A stretch of 64,000 nt of DNA, taken from positions 1 to 64,000 of the forward strand of contig JAABSO010000014.1 in NCBI GenBank assembly GCA_011390335.1. The letters are read 5' to 3'. The notes beneath the pieces were generated by a model, which did no database searches, was not told where the DNA came from, and saw only the letters and a program-made list of their open reading frames with translations. The position numbers and the translations under genes were made by a program. This stretch comes from Desulfotignum sp. Its GTDB lineage: Bacteria > Desulfobacterota > Desulfobacteria > Desulfobacterales > Desulfobacteraceae. Within the stretch, counting starts at the first letter, position 1; each line of letters begins with the position of its first letter. Below, piece by piece: positions 28,294 to 37,197 of this stretch.

Positions 28294-28388
28294 CGTGTTG
28301 ACCTCCTGAAAATCGGGTTCTGTAAAAAAGAAAAACCAAAAAAAATTATTCGAAAAGCAGCCACCTCCTTTCGGTCTTGATATTTAGT

Positions 28389-28401
28389 GTTACAATGTAA
28401 C
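28389..28401 (-). promoter_or_regulatory. Palindromic operator-like site upstream of dctP
   Basis: Perfect 13-base palindrome GTTACAATGTAAC. On the leftward strand, TTGACA hexamers and TATAGT/AGAATA -10 candidates lie at about 28411-28452, placing the palindrome near or just after the likely transcription start. The same motif, slightly changed, sits in the rightward bam promoters. Confidence 0.55.
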
Positions 28402-28698
28402 TATAATTAAGCTGTATTCTGCCACTATATTTAAACATGTCAAACCCTGTCAAGTAAAAAATCAGATTTGAAACAGAAAAACACCGAATAATTGGTTGAT
28501 AGATCAACTATGAGCGATGCGCATGCTCTGTCTTCTGACTGACGGTTTTTCACTTTCACTTAACTGATGTCATCCCCTTTGGAAACCGTGTGACCGATCT
28601 GGATTCCGCATTTCACGGATCGGTTGTAAAGTACCGCCAAGGGTGTCTGGCCATTATGTCCCGCGATTTGCCTGTATGCAATTACCTTGAAAAAAACC

Positions 28699-28727
28699 TT
28701 GACATAGCTGTATTGTATCTATAAAGT
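28699..28727 (+). promoter_or_regulatory. Distal bam promoter with embedded operator-like element
   Basis: TTGACA (28699-28704), TAAAGT or TATAAA as -10 (28720-28727). The spacer holds GCTGTATTGTATC (28707-28719), whose complement GATACAATACAGC matches GTTACAATGTAGC of the proximal promoter at 10 of 13 bases. Almost the same promoter block recurs at 50827-50855. Confidence 0.55.
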
Positions 28728-28767
28728 ATCTAATAAATAGCTTATTTTGTGATCTGTCAGGAGAAGC

Positions 28768-28827
28768 ATGCAAATAAAAAATAAATGCCCGTTCCAGGCG
28801 GGTTGCCGGACACAGATTTTTCCTTGA
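28768..28827 (+). CDS. Possible 19-residue leader peptide
   Basis: ATG at 28768 preceded by AGGAG opens a 19-codon frame ending TGA at 28827. It lies downstream of the distal promoter and its stop overlaps the TTGACA of the proximal promoter. No family; translation is only suggested by the good ribosome-binding site. Confidence 0.2.
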   Translation: MQIKNKCPFQAGCRTQIFP

Positions 28828-28868
28828 CATGTAGTTACAATGTAGCGTAGTTATGGTTACATTGTGTG
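28824..28868 (+). promoter_or_regulatory. Proximal bam promoter with two operator-like elements
   Basis: TTGACA at 28824-28829 with -10 candidates GTAGTT/TAGTTA (28847-28853). GTTACAATGTAGC (28834-28846) fills the spacer, and GTTACATTGTGTG (28856-28868) lies 22 bases downstream, centre to centre, on the same helical face. Binding there would block RNA polymerase directly, as expected of a repressor. Confidence 0.55.
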
Positions 28869-28899
28869 CTGAACGCCGATATTAATAAGGTGAACCATT

Positions 28900-28956
28900 A
28901 TGCAGCGCAAACTGTTTTTTGGATTAACCGCATGTCAGGTATTTACGGGAATATAA
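28900..28956 (+). CDS. Possible 18-residue leader peptide before bamB
   Basis: ATG at 28900 with AAGG upstream opens an 18-codon frame ending TAA at 28956, thirteen bases before the bamB ATG. It could couple translation into bamB. No family is recognised and codon content gives no further support. Confidence 0.2.
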   Translation: MQRKLFFGLTACQVFTGI

Positions 28957-28969
28957 AGAGGGGTAAATC

Positions 28970-30967
28970 ATGAGGTACGCAGAAACAGGCTTTAATTTAG
29001 AGGTTGATCTTACCCGGGGGAATATTGAAAAAAAAGCAACAGACCCCAGGGAAACCGAACTCTATTTAGGGGGGCTGGGAACAAATGCCAAGATTTTATG
29101 GGATCGGGTGGGACCGGAAGTAACTCCTTTTTCTCCGGAAAATCTGCTTATTTTCAGTGCCGGCCTGCTCTGCGGCACCCCGGCCACCGGCTGCAACCGG
29201 ACCATTGTGTCCACCATCTCTCCCCAGACGGAACTGATGGCTTTTTCCATGATGGGGGGATTCTTTGCCCCGGAACTCAAATATGCCGGGTATGACAAAG
29301 TGGTGCTGCGGGGCAAGTCTGAAAAACTGGTGTATCTGTGGATCCACAACGATACCGTGGAGATCCGGGATGCTTCCCACCTGGCAGGCAAAGGGGCCGT
29401 TGAAACAGCGGAACAGATCCGGCAGGAGCTGGATCAGCCCAAGGCACAGGTTGCCGCCATCGGCCTTGCCGGGGAAAACCGGGTGTATTATGCTTCTGTG
29501 GAGCAGGGCCGGTCTTCTGCCAGCCGGGGCGGCATTGGTGCGGTCATGGGAGACAAACGGGTCAAGGCCATTGCCGTGCGGGGCACCAAGGACATCAATT
29601 TGGCCAAACCCGAGGAGTTCCTCACCCTGTGTAACGAGGTGCTGGCTTACATCAAACACCGGGAAGACAACCCCATCAAGGGCGTGATGCCCATTCTGGC
29701 CGGTTTGGGATCTCCCCAGGAAATGAAGGTGCATGATGAAAAATGGCATACGGAAAATTTCATGTGGGGCAACTCCCGGACCCGGCGCAAAGGCTTCTGG
29801 AATGATGACATTGCAAAACAGTGGACCGATACCCTGGAAGGTGCCAGGACAAGGCTGATCTCCTGCTTCAACTGCCCCATGAAATGCGGGGCCACCATCT
29901 CCATGCCGGGCCTGCCCACCTATATGATGAAATGCTTTACCAAGCTGACCTATACCATGGCTGCCTATTCTGATCTGGATTTTGGCTTACGGATCGCCCA
30001 GAAGGCTACGGAATACGGGCTGGACGGATTTTCCGCCCCCCAGGTCATGGCCTTTGCCCTGGAGCTGCTGGAAGCCGGCATTTTAAGCAAAGATGATTTT
30101 CCCGGCCTGCCTGAGGGCAATGAGGACCGGTTCTATTATCTGCTGGATATGATTGTGAAAAGAGAGGGCATCGGTGATGTCCTGGCCAAGGGAACCTACT
30201 GGGCGGCACAGGAAATCGGCAACGGGGCTGAAGCATACGCCCACAACACCATTAAAAAACATGAGCAGCTGCCTTTGAAACTGTCCATGCTCAATCCCAT
30301 CTATTTTCTGATGTATTCCATCGGTGAAAAGATCAACATCACCCAGATTGAAGGCCAGTTTCCCCAGGCCCCCTTTCCCAAGAAAGAGCACAGAGAAAAA
30401 TTCTGCGAAGACTGGGTCCAGGTGCCCCATGAAAAATTCAAGCAGTATTTTATCGACTGGGAATTGCGGGGGGAAAACTCCATTCCCTACTACCCCACTG
30501 TGGACATGACCTGTGATATCGTGGAGTGGCAGGAGATGATGCACTATATTGATGATGCCTTAGGCCAGTGTGCCGGACTGTCCTCATTTCCCCTCAAACC
30601 CCCTTATCACATCCACAACTATCCCAAATTCATCTCTGCCGGTGCCGGTATCGAGATGGACGAAGAAAAACTCACCCAGGCAGCCAAGCGGTACCGGACC
30701 CTGGTTCGGGCTGTGAATATCCGGCGGGGCATGCGGAGAAAAGATGAAAAACCGCCTGAGGATCATTGGAAAAAGCGGTTTCCCGAATTGGAAGAAAAAC
30801 TGCTGGACGCTTATTACAAGCTCAAGGGCTGGAATGAAGAGGGCATCCCCACAAAAGAAGCCCTGGAAAAAATGGACCTGGGCTATGTGGCTGATGATTT
30901 TATCCAGCGGGGGATTTTAACGGATGAAGAAACAGCAGATGCGCAAAAAGAAACACAGACACAATAG
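28970..30967 (+). CDS. bamB: Class II benzoyl-CoA reductase catalytic subunit BamB (tungsten AOR family)
   Basis: 665 residues of the aldehyde:ferredoxin oxidoreductase family. The N-terminal cofactor-binding part includes YLGGLGTNAKILWD, STISPQTELMAFSMMGG and SSASRGGIGAVMGDKRVKAI. The [4Fe-4S] cluster ligands are in LISCFNCPMKCGATI, with a further Cys near the C-terminal part (GQCAGLSSF). BamB holds the tungsten bis-pyranopterin active site that reduces the aromatic ring of benzoyl-CoA to the 1,5-dienoyl-CoA without ATP. The full order bamBCDEFGHI follows, which is why this is called BamB rather than another AOR. GAGGGG precedes the ATG. The transcript probably starts at the promoters at 28699 and/or 28824. 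Confidence 0.93.
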   Translation: MRYAETGFNLEVDLTRGNIEKKATDPRETELYLGGLGTNAKILWDRVGPEVTPFSPENLLIFSAGLLCGTPATGCNRTIVSTISPQTELMAFSMMGGFFAPELKYAGYDKVVLRGKSEKLVYLWIHNDTVEIRDASHLAGKGAVETAEQIRQELDQPKAQVAAIGLAGENRVYYASVEQGRSSASRGGIGAVMGDKRVKAIAVRGTKDINLAKPEEFLTLCNEVLAYIKHREDNPIKGVMPILAGLGSPQEMKVHDEKWHTENFMWGNSRTRRKGFWNDDIAKQWTDTLEGARTRLISCFNCPMKCGATISMPGLPTYMMKCFTKLTYTMAAYSDLDFGLRIAQKATEYGLDGFSAPQVMAFALELLEAGILSKDDFPGLPEGNEDRFYYLLDMIVKREGIGDVLAKGTYWAAQEIGNGAEAYAHNTIKKHEQLPLKLSMLNPIYFLMYSIGEKINITQIEGQFPQAPFPKKEHREKFCEDWVQVPHEKFKQYFIDWELRGENSIPYYPTVDMTCDIVEWQEMMHYIDDALGQCAGLSSFPLKPPYHIHNYPKFISAGAGIEMDEEKLTQAAKRYRTLVRAVNIRRGMRRKDEKPPEDHWKKRFPELEEKLLDAYYKLKGWNEEGIPTKEALEKMDLGYVADDFIQRGILTDEETADAQKETQTQ

Positions 30968-30984
30968 TGTGGAGGGCAAAAACA

Positions 30985-31533
30985 GTGGCCAGTAAAGAAA
31001 AAACAAAAAAAACCATAAAAACCATCAAGATTGACGTGGATAAATGCAATGGCTGCCGGGCATGTGAGGTGATCTGCTCTTCTTTCCACGCATCTCCCAA
31101 ATACAGCTCCAACAATCCGGCAAGATCCAGAATCCGGATTATCAGAGAACCTTTGCGTGACATTTATGTGCCGGTGTATGCCGGAGAATATACCATGGCG
31201 GAATGCGCGGGCCGGGACAAATATACCATTGACGGCAAGCAATATGACGAGTGCTCCTTCTGCCGGGCCTCCTGCCCTTCCAGGGAAGAATTCAAGGAGC
31301 CGGATTCCGGGCTGCCGCTGAAATGTGACATGTGCGAAGGGGAAGATGAGCCGCTGTGCGTTAAGTGGTGCCTGGTGGATGCCCTGACCCTGGAGGAAAG
31401 AGAAGAAGAGGTGGAAGAACAGGAGGAGATGGAGGACCTGGAAATCGGACTGGAATCTCTGGCAGATAAATACGGCATGCAGACCATCATGGATACCCTT
31501 GCCCGCATGTCCACAGATGACAAAAGCAAATAA
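30985..31533 (+). CDS. bamC: Benzoyl-CoA reductase iron-sulfur subunit BamC
   Basis: About 182 residues. A ferredoxin-type cluster motif VDKCNGCRACEVIC lies near the N-terminus, with further cysteines in CSFCRASCPS and CDMCEGEDEPLCVKWCLVDAL, so about three [4Fe-4S] clusters. It transfers electrons between BamB and the HdrA-like BamE/BamD part of the complex. The C-terminal 60 residues are very acidic (EEREEEVEEQEEMED). GTG at 30985 is chosen because GGAGGG stands nine bases before it; the GTG at 30967 coincides with the end of bamB and lacks a site. Confidence 0.88.
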   Translation: MASKEKTKKTIKTIKIDVDKCNGCRACEVICSSFHASPKYSSNNPARSRIRIIREPLRDIYVPVYAGEYTMAECAGRDKYTIDGKQYDECSFCRASCPSREEFKEPDSGLPLKCDMCEGEDEPLCVKWCLVDALTLEEREEEVEEQEEMEDLEIGLESLADKYGMQTIMDTLARMSTDDKSK

Positions 31534-31545
31534 AAAGGACACACC

Positions 31546-32697
31546 ATGGAGACCATCGCGCCTTTTATAGAGGTAATCGACGAGATCAGAGAAGCCGGCG
31601 GAGATCCGTATCAATTGTGCTTCCAGTGCGGATTGTGCGATGCGGTCTGTCCCTGGAACCAGGTCCGGCAGTTCAGCATGCGCAAACTCGTTCGGGATGC
31701 AGCATTCGGCCTGACGGAAATAGAGGGCGAAGATATCTGGCGCTGCACCACCTGCGGCACCTGCCCGGATCAGTGCCCAAGAGGGCTGGGCCAGATCCAG
31801 GTGAGCCAGGCCCTGCGCCGGGTGGCCACGGAATACGAGGTGTTCCCCGCATCGGTGAAATCCGCCAGATCGGCCCGTGCCAGCATCATCTCCGAGGGCA
31901 ACCCCCTTCAGGGGGAACGCGCCGGCCGGGGGGACTGGGCTGACGGCCTGTCAGTCAAACCCTTTGAACCGGACATGGAGATCCTGTATTTTGTGGGATG
32001 CTATTTTTCCTATGACCCGCGGATGAAAAAGGTGGCACAGGCAACCGCCAATATCCTGAACACGGCAGGGGTGAATTTCGGGATTCTGGGAGAAAATGAG
32101 AGCTGCTGCGGGGAGAGCATCCGCAAGATCGGCAGTGAACAAGTGTTCATTGATCTGGCCAAAACCAACATCAAGAACTTTATCGACCACGGAGTGAAAA
32201 AGATCCTTGTGTCTTCTCCTCACTGCTACCACACTTTCAAGAACGAGTACCCGGAGTTCATGGTGCACTTTGAGGTGATCCACATGTCCGAATTTCTGCT
32301 GGAGCTGATCAACACCGGCCGGTTGACCCTGAACAAAAAAATGGATCAGACCGTGACCTATCACGATCCCTGCTACCTGGGCCGTCACAACCAGATCTAT
32401 GAACCGCCCAGGCAGCTGCTGGACAAAGTGGCCGGTCTCACATTAAAAGAGATGAGCGCCAACAGGAAAAGCAGCTTGTGCTGCGGCGGCGGCGGCGGCC
32501 GGATCTGGATGGATACGCCCCAGGCGGAGCGGTTCTCCGATATCCGTCTCAAACAGGCAAAAGATATCGGAGCCAAGGTGCTGGTGACATCGTGCCCCTA
32601 CTGCATCACCAACTTTGAGGAAAGCCGCCTGAACCTGGAATATGAAGAGATACTGGATATAAAAGATATTACGGAAATCATCAATGACGCGCTGTAG
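31546..32697 (+). CDS. bamD: Heterodisulfide reductase-like FeS subunit BamD
   Basis: 383 residues. Two N-terminal [4Fe-4S] motifs (CFQCGLCDAVCPWN and CTTCGTCPDQCPRG) precede two CCG domains: CYFSYDPRMKK...ESCCGESIRK and DPCYLGRHNQIYEPP...LCCGGGGGRIW. This is the HdrD/HdrB-like architecture that supports a noncubane cluster. In the Bam complex it sits with the HdrA-like BamE in the postulated electron-bifurcating module. It starts 12 bases after bamC. No irregularities. Confidence 0.9.
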   Translation: METIAPFIEVIDEIREAGGDPYQLCFQCGLCDAVCPWNQVRQFSMRKLVRDAAFGLTEIEGEDIWRCTTCGTCPDQCPRGLGQIQVSQALRRVATEYEVFPASVKSARSARASIISEGNPLQGERAGRGDWADGLSVKPFEPDMEILYFVGCYFSYDPRMKKVAQATANILNTAGVNFGILGENESCCGESIRKIGSEQVFIDLAKTNIKNFIDHGVKKILVSSPHCYHTFKNEYPEFMVHFEVIHMSEFLLELINTGRLTLNKKMDQTVTYHDPCYLGRHNQIYEPPRQLLDKVAGLTLKEMSANRKSSLCCGGGGGRIWMDTPQAERFSDIRLKQAKDIGAKVLVTSCPYCITNFEESRLNLEYEEILDIKDITEIINDAL

Positions 32698-32760
32698 AAA
32701 GGGATTGATAATCGGTCTTTTTCAAAAACACGTCATGATGACATCATGAGGAGATAAAAA

Positions 32761-35700
32761 GTGGGAAACGACATACTGCCAATGGAACATATGCAATTGT
32801 TTTCTGACAGCCTTAAGGACAGAAATTTTGGAGATGTAATGGTTGTGGGCGGAGGGGTCAGCGGGATCCAGGCCTCTCTGGATCTTGCCACAGCCGGATT
32901 CAAGGTATTTCTGGTGGAAAAAGGTCCCAGCATCGGCGGGCATATGTCCCAGCTGGACAAGACCTTCCCCACCAATGACTGCTCCATGTGAATACTGTCC
33001 CCCAAACTGGTCGAGGTCGGCCGGCATCCAAACATAGAAGTACTCACATTCTCGGAAGTGGAAACCATAGAGGGACAGAAAGGGGATTTTCAGGTCAGCG
33101 TGAAAACCCGCCCCAGATACATCATAGAAGACAAGTGCACCGGCTGCACCACCTGCATGGAATACTGCCCGGTGGAATACCCGGATGCGTTCAACCAGGG
33201 GATTTCCACCAACAAGGCGGTGCATGTGTATTTTTCCCAGGCCATTCCCCTGGTGGCCTATATCGATGATTCCTGCCTGTATCTTTCGGAAAAAAAATGC
33301 GATATCTGCCGCGGGGTGTGCAAGACCGGGGCAATTGATTTCCGCCAGACACCCACCCGCACACAGATCAATGTGGGGGCGGTTATCCTGTCATCGGGCA
33401 TAACCCCTTTTGATCCGTCTGCAAAAGAGGAATACGGGTATTCCCAATATGACAACGTTGTCACCAGCATGGATTACGAGCGGCTGTTGTCCTCCACAGG
33501 CCCCTATGACGGCAAAGTGCTCAGGGCAAGCGACAAACAAAATCCCCAAAATGTTGCCTGGATCCAGTGTGTGGGCTCCCGTCGGGTGACCGAAGGGGAC
33601 AACTCCTATTGTTCCGGGGTCTGCTGCACCTATACCCAGAAACAGCTGATACTGACCAAAGAACATGATATGGATGCAAAATGTACGGTGTTCCACAATG
33701 ATATCCGGTCTTTCGGCAAGGATTTTGAGCGGTATTTTCAGCGGGCGGAAGCATTGCCCGACACCCGGTTCATCAGAAGCTATGCATCCATTGCCGGTGA
33801 AAATCCGGAAACAAAAAACATCCGGGTCAGATATGCTACGGCAGATGATGGGGTAAAAGAAGAAGAGTTCGACATGGTGGTGCTCTCTGTGGGGCTGAAC
33901 CCGCCCAAAGCCTATAAAGAGATTGCACAAAAATTCAATATTGACATCAATGCCCACGGGTTCTGCGATATTGATTCATCCAATCCGGTCCAGACCAGCC
34001 GGCCCGGTATCTTTGTTTCCGGTGCCTTTCAGGGCCCCACAGATATTCCTGAAGCGGTTTTCACGGCCAGCGGTGCTGGGTCCAGAACCGGTGAGATGCT
34101 CAATTTCCGCCGGGGAAAACTTTCCCGGGAACGGGTGTATCCGGAAGAACGGGATGTGTCGGCAGAAGAACCCAGGATCGGGGTGTTTGTGTGTCACTGC
34201 GGGGCCAATATTTCCAGTGTGGTGAATGTGCCTTCCACCGTGGAATACGCAAAAACCCTGCCCCATGTGGTATATGCAACCGAACAGATTTTTTCCTGTG
34301 CCACCAATTCGGCAAGGGAGATCACAGACCTGGCCGTGGAAAAGGGGTTGAACCGGGTGGTGATTGCCGCCTGTTCCCCCAGGACCCTGGAGCCGTTGTT
34401 CAGGGATACCCTGCGGGAAGCCGGCTTGAACCAGTATTACCTGGATATGGCCAATATCAGAGAGCACTGCTCCTGGGTCCATGCCAGGCAGAAAGAGGAA
34501 GCCACCCAAAAGGCCCAGGATATCATGCGCATGTCAGTGGCACGGGCAGCCCACCTGGAACCCTTAAAGGAGTTCGACCTGCCCGTGAACAAGACCGCCC
34601 TGGTTGTCGGGGGCGGCATTGCCGGCATGACCTGTGCCCTGTCCATAGCCGCCCAGGGGCATGAAGTGGAACTGGTGGAAAAAAGCAAAGATTTGGGAGG
34701 CATGGTCAGGCGGATCCATTCCACCCTGGAAGGCCTGGATGTCCAGACCTATCTGGATGACCTGATTGCCAGAGTATACAAAAATCCCCGCATCCATGTG
34801 TCCCATGAGGCAAAAATTACGGATGTGGCAGGGTATCTAGGCAATTTCACCACCACGGTGGAAACCGAAGGCCGTACCAAAACCATCAAGCACGGGGCAT
34901 CGGTTCTGGCCATCGGTGCGGATATGTATAAACCCGCCGAATACCTGTATGGAGAAAATGATGCCGTGTTCACCCACCTGGAGATCGGAGAACAGATCGC
35001 CCAAGGCAATGAGGCTGTTGTCAATGCCGAAAGCCTGGTGATGATCCAGTGTGTGGGGTCCCGCAATGAAGATTTCAACTACTGTTCCCGGGTGTGCTGC
35101 GGCCATGCCGTGAAAAATGCGTTGAAGCTCAAAGAAAAGAATCCTGATATGCGCATCTATATCCTGTTCCGGGATATGCGGACCTATGGGTTTAAAGAGG
35201 ATGCCTATCGAAAGGCCTCGGAACTCGGTGTGCAGTTCATCCGGTATACCCCGGAAGACCCGCCTGAAGTGGAAGCGGTATCAGAGGGCGGATCTGATAT
35301 GATCCGGGTTACGGTGACCGATTCCATCTTGGGCCAGCGCCTGGAACTGGATGCCGATATCCTGTCCCTGGCAGCAGCGGTAAGGCCCCCGGCATCCATC
35401 CAGGAGATTGCCGGCCTGTTCAAGGTGACCCTGAGTCCGGATGATTTTTTCAAAGAAGCCCATGTAAAACTCAAACCAGTGGAGTTTGCCGCAGACGGTG
35501 TGTTCCTTTGCGGCACCGCCCATTATCCCAAACATATCCCGGAATCCATCAACCAGGCTTACGGGGCAGCTGGCAGGGTAATCACCCTGCTGTCCCATGA
35601 CACGGTGGTGGCATCCGGATCGGTGGCAAAGGTGGATGAATATGCATGTGTGTCCTGCGGTGCCTGTATTACCGCCTGCACCTATGATGCCATCGAATTT

Positions 35701-35898
35701 CATGATACAAAGAAAGGCAAAAAAGCCATCGTCAACCCGATTCTGTGCAAGGGAGACGGGCTGTGCAATGCCAAATGCCCCACCAACGCCATTGTGCTCA
35801 AGCATTTTACCAATGAAGCTTTGTGCGGGCAGATAGATGCAGCTGTAACCGCTGAAGATATTATGGAACAGATGGATGCCGTATTGGAAGAAGCATAA
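32761..35898 (+). CDS. bamE: HdrA-like bifurcating flavoprotein BamE, selenocysteine-containing
   Basis: 1045 residues when UGA at 32989-32991 is read as selenocysteine (residue 77). The two halves are in the same frame and the context [15 protein letters not shown] is the HdrA motif in which a cysteine normally stands. N-terminal flavin motif [15 protein letters not shown], then 4Fe-4[13 protein letters not shown] (Cys126 onward), DICRGVC, a second flavin region [18 protein letters not shown] and C-terminal ferredoxin motifs [11 protein letters not shown] (Cys963) and [12 protein letters not shown]. HdrA-type proteins bifurcate electrons at FAD. Start is GTG at 32761 with GAGGAG upstream. 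Ordinary annotation would split it and call the first 76 residues a fragment. Confidence 0.93.
32989..33024 (+). promoter_or_regulatory. UGA (Sec) codon and SECIS-like hairpin of bamE
   Basis: UGA at 32989-32991. A six-pair stem CTGGTC (33007-33012) with GGCCGG (33019-33024) encloses the loop GAGGTC, which contains the GGU of bacterial SECIS apical loops. The loop begins 22 bases past the UGA, inside the 16-37-base window used for bacterial SECIS elements. Confidence 0.7.
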
Positions 35899-35936
35899 AT
35901 ACAAAAATCCCTTTACAAAAAAGGAGATGCAGATAT

Positions 35937-36710
35937 ATGAGTGCTGGTCAAGAATTTACGCCGAAACTGCTGGGATTTGTCTGCCACTGGTGAGCATACG
36001 GTGCTGCTGACCTGGCTGGAGTTTCCAGACTGCAATATGCAAACGAGATGCGGCTGATCCGGGTGATGTGCTCGGGCAGGGTGGATTTGGAATTTATTCT
36101 CAGGGCCTTTGCCAACGGAGAGGACGGGGTGTTCATCGGCGGGTGCAAACTCGATGAATGCAATTACGTCACCCACGGCAATTATGATGCCCTGGCCAAC
36201 ACCTATATGGCCAAAAAGATACTGGCCCATATCGGGCTCAACCCGGACCGGCTCAGAATTGAATTCATGTCCGGTGCGGACGGTAACCTGCTGGCCCGGT
36301 ATACGGATGAGTTTGCAAAACAGATAAAAGAGATGGGACCTTTGGGAACAAGTGAAGGTATGGACAGAGAAAAAGTGCGGTTCAAACTGGCTGCTGCCAG
36401 AAACCTGGTGCCGTTCATGCGCCTGGCGGAACGCGAAAAACTGCGGGTCCCGGTGAAATCAAAACAGGCCTATAATGGGTTTTTTGACAACCCGGACACG
36501 GACCGGTTGTTTGACAGTTTGTTTTCAGACAAACTGGCTGTCAGCCAGATTCTTTTGCTGCTGGCGGACAAACCGTTGTCCACCAGTGAAATTTCCCGTC
36601 AGCTGGACCTGAACCCGTCCGATGTGTCCCGCCACATGATAACCTCCTCCCGCCACGGCATGGTCATGTATGATACAGCCAGCAACTGCTATTCACTGGC
36701 AAGGGCATAA
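35937..36710 (+). CDS. bamF: MvhD-like iron-sulfur subunit BamF, selenocysteine-containing
   Basis: 257 residues when UGA at 35991-35993 is read as selenocysteine (residue 19, context FVCHW-U-AYGAADLAG). The same place holds a cysteine in MvhD (FLCNWCSYAGADLAG-like), which binds [2Fe-2S]. MvhD signatures follow: RVMCSGRVDLEFILRAFANG and GCKLDECNYVTHGNY. The C-terminal 55 residues look like a winged-helix segment (LSTSEISRQLDLNPSDVSRHM). BamF probably links the HdrA-like BamE to the NuoEFG-like subunits. AAGGAG precedes ATG 35937. Without recoding the protein would lack its N-terminus including the cluster-binding residues. Confidence 0.92.
35991..36028 (+). promoter_or_regulatory. UGA (Sec) codon and SECIS-like hairpin of bamF
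   Basis: UGA at 35991-35993; stem CTGG (36016-36019) with CCAG (36025-36028) and loop AGTTT, the loop starting 26 bases after the UGA with G in its second position. The short stem makes this weaker than the bamE hairpin. Confidence 0.5.
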
Positions 36711-36735
36711 ATTACTATTTGCAGGAAAGCATCCT

Positions 36736-37188
36736 ATGGACATTGAAAAAGTAGATCAGATCATTGACAAGCATAATGGGGAGCCCAGCAATCTGCTCCA
36801 GATCATGCTGGATATTCAAAGTGAAAACAACTGGCTTTCCAAACAGGCCCTGGCACGGGTCAGTGAGAAACTGTCTGTGCCGTTGACCCGGATACAGCAC
36901 ATCGCCACCTTTTACAAGGCGTTCAGCCTGGTGCCAAAAGGGCGGCACAAGGTCCATATCTGCGTGGGCACGGCTTGCCATGTCCGGGGTGCCACAAGGA
37001 TTCTGGACACGGTGGAAGATGCCACCGGCATCAAGCCGGGGGAAACGGATCTGGATTTAAAATTCAGCCTGGAGACCGTGAACTGCCTGGGATGCTGTGC
37101 CCTTGGCCCTGTCATGGAGGTGGACGGCAAGGTCCATGGAAAAATGTCACCGGTGAAAACAGCACAAGCCTTAAAAACATATGAGTAG
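36736..37188 (+). CDS. bamG: NuoE-like [2Fe-2S] subunit BamG
   Basis: 150 residues of the NuoE/HoxE family: the N-terminal helical part (NLLQIMLDIQSENNWLSKQAL) and a thioredoxin-like domain with cluster ligands CVGTACHVRGA and VNCLGCCALGPVM. ATG at 36736 has AGGAAAG upstream; an in-frame start inside bamF is rejected. Together with BamH and BamI it forms the NADH-dehydrogenase-like part of the Bam complex, which would exchange electrons with NAD(H). Confidence 0.9.
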   Translation: MDIEKVDQIIDKHNGEPSNLLQIMLDIQSENNWLSKQALARVSEKLSVPLTRIQHIATFYKAFSLVPKGRHKVHICVGTACHVRGATRILDTVEDATGIKPGETDLDLKFSLETVNCLGCCALGPVMEVDGKVHGKMSPVKTAQALKTYE

Positions 37189-37197
37189 GGGAAAACT

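Noticed and set aside
32761..32991. bamE as a pseudogene with a premature stop
   Set aside because: The codons after UGA continue the same frame and the HdrA motif, and a SECIS-like hairpin follows, so selenocysteine fits better than decay.
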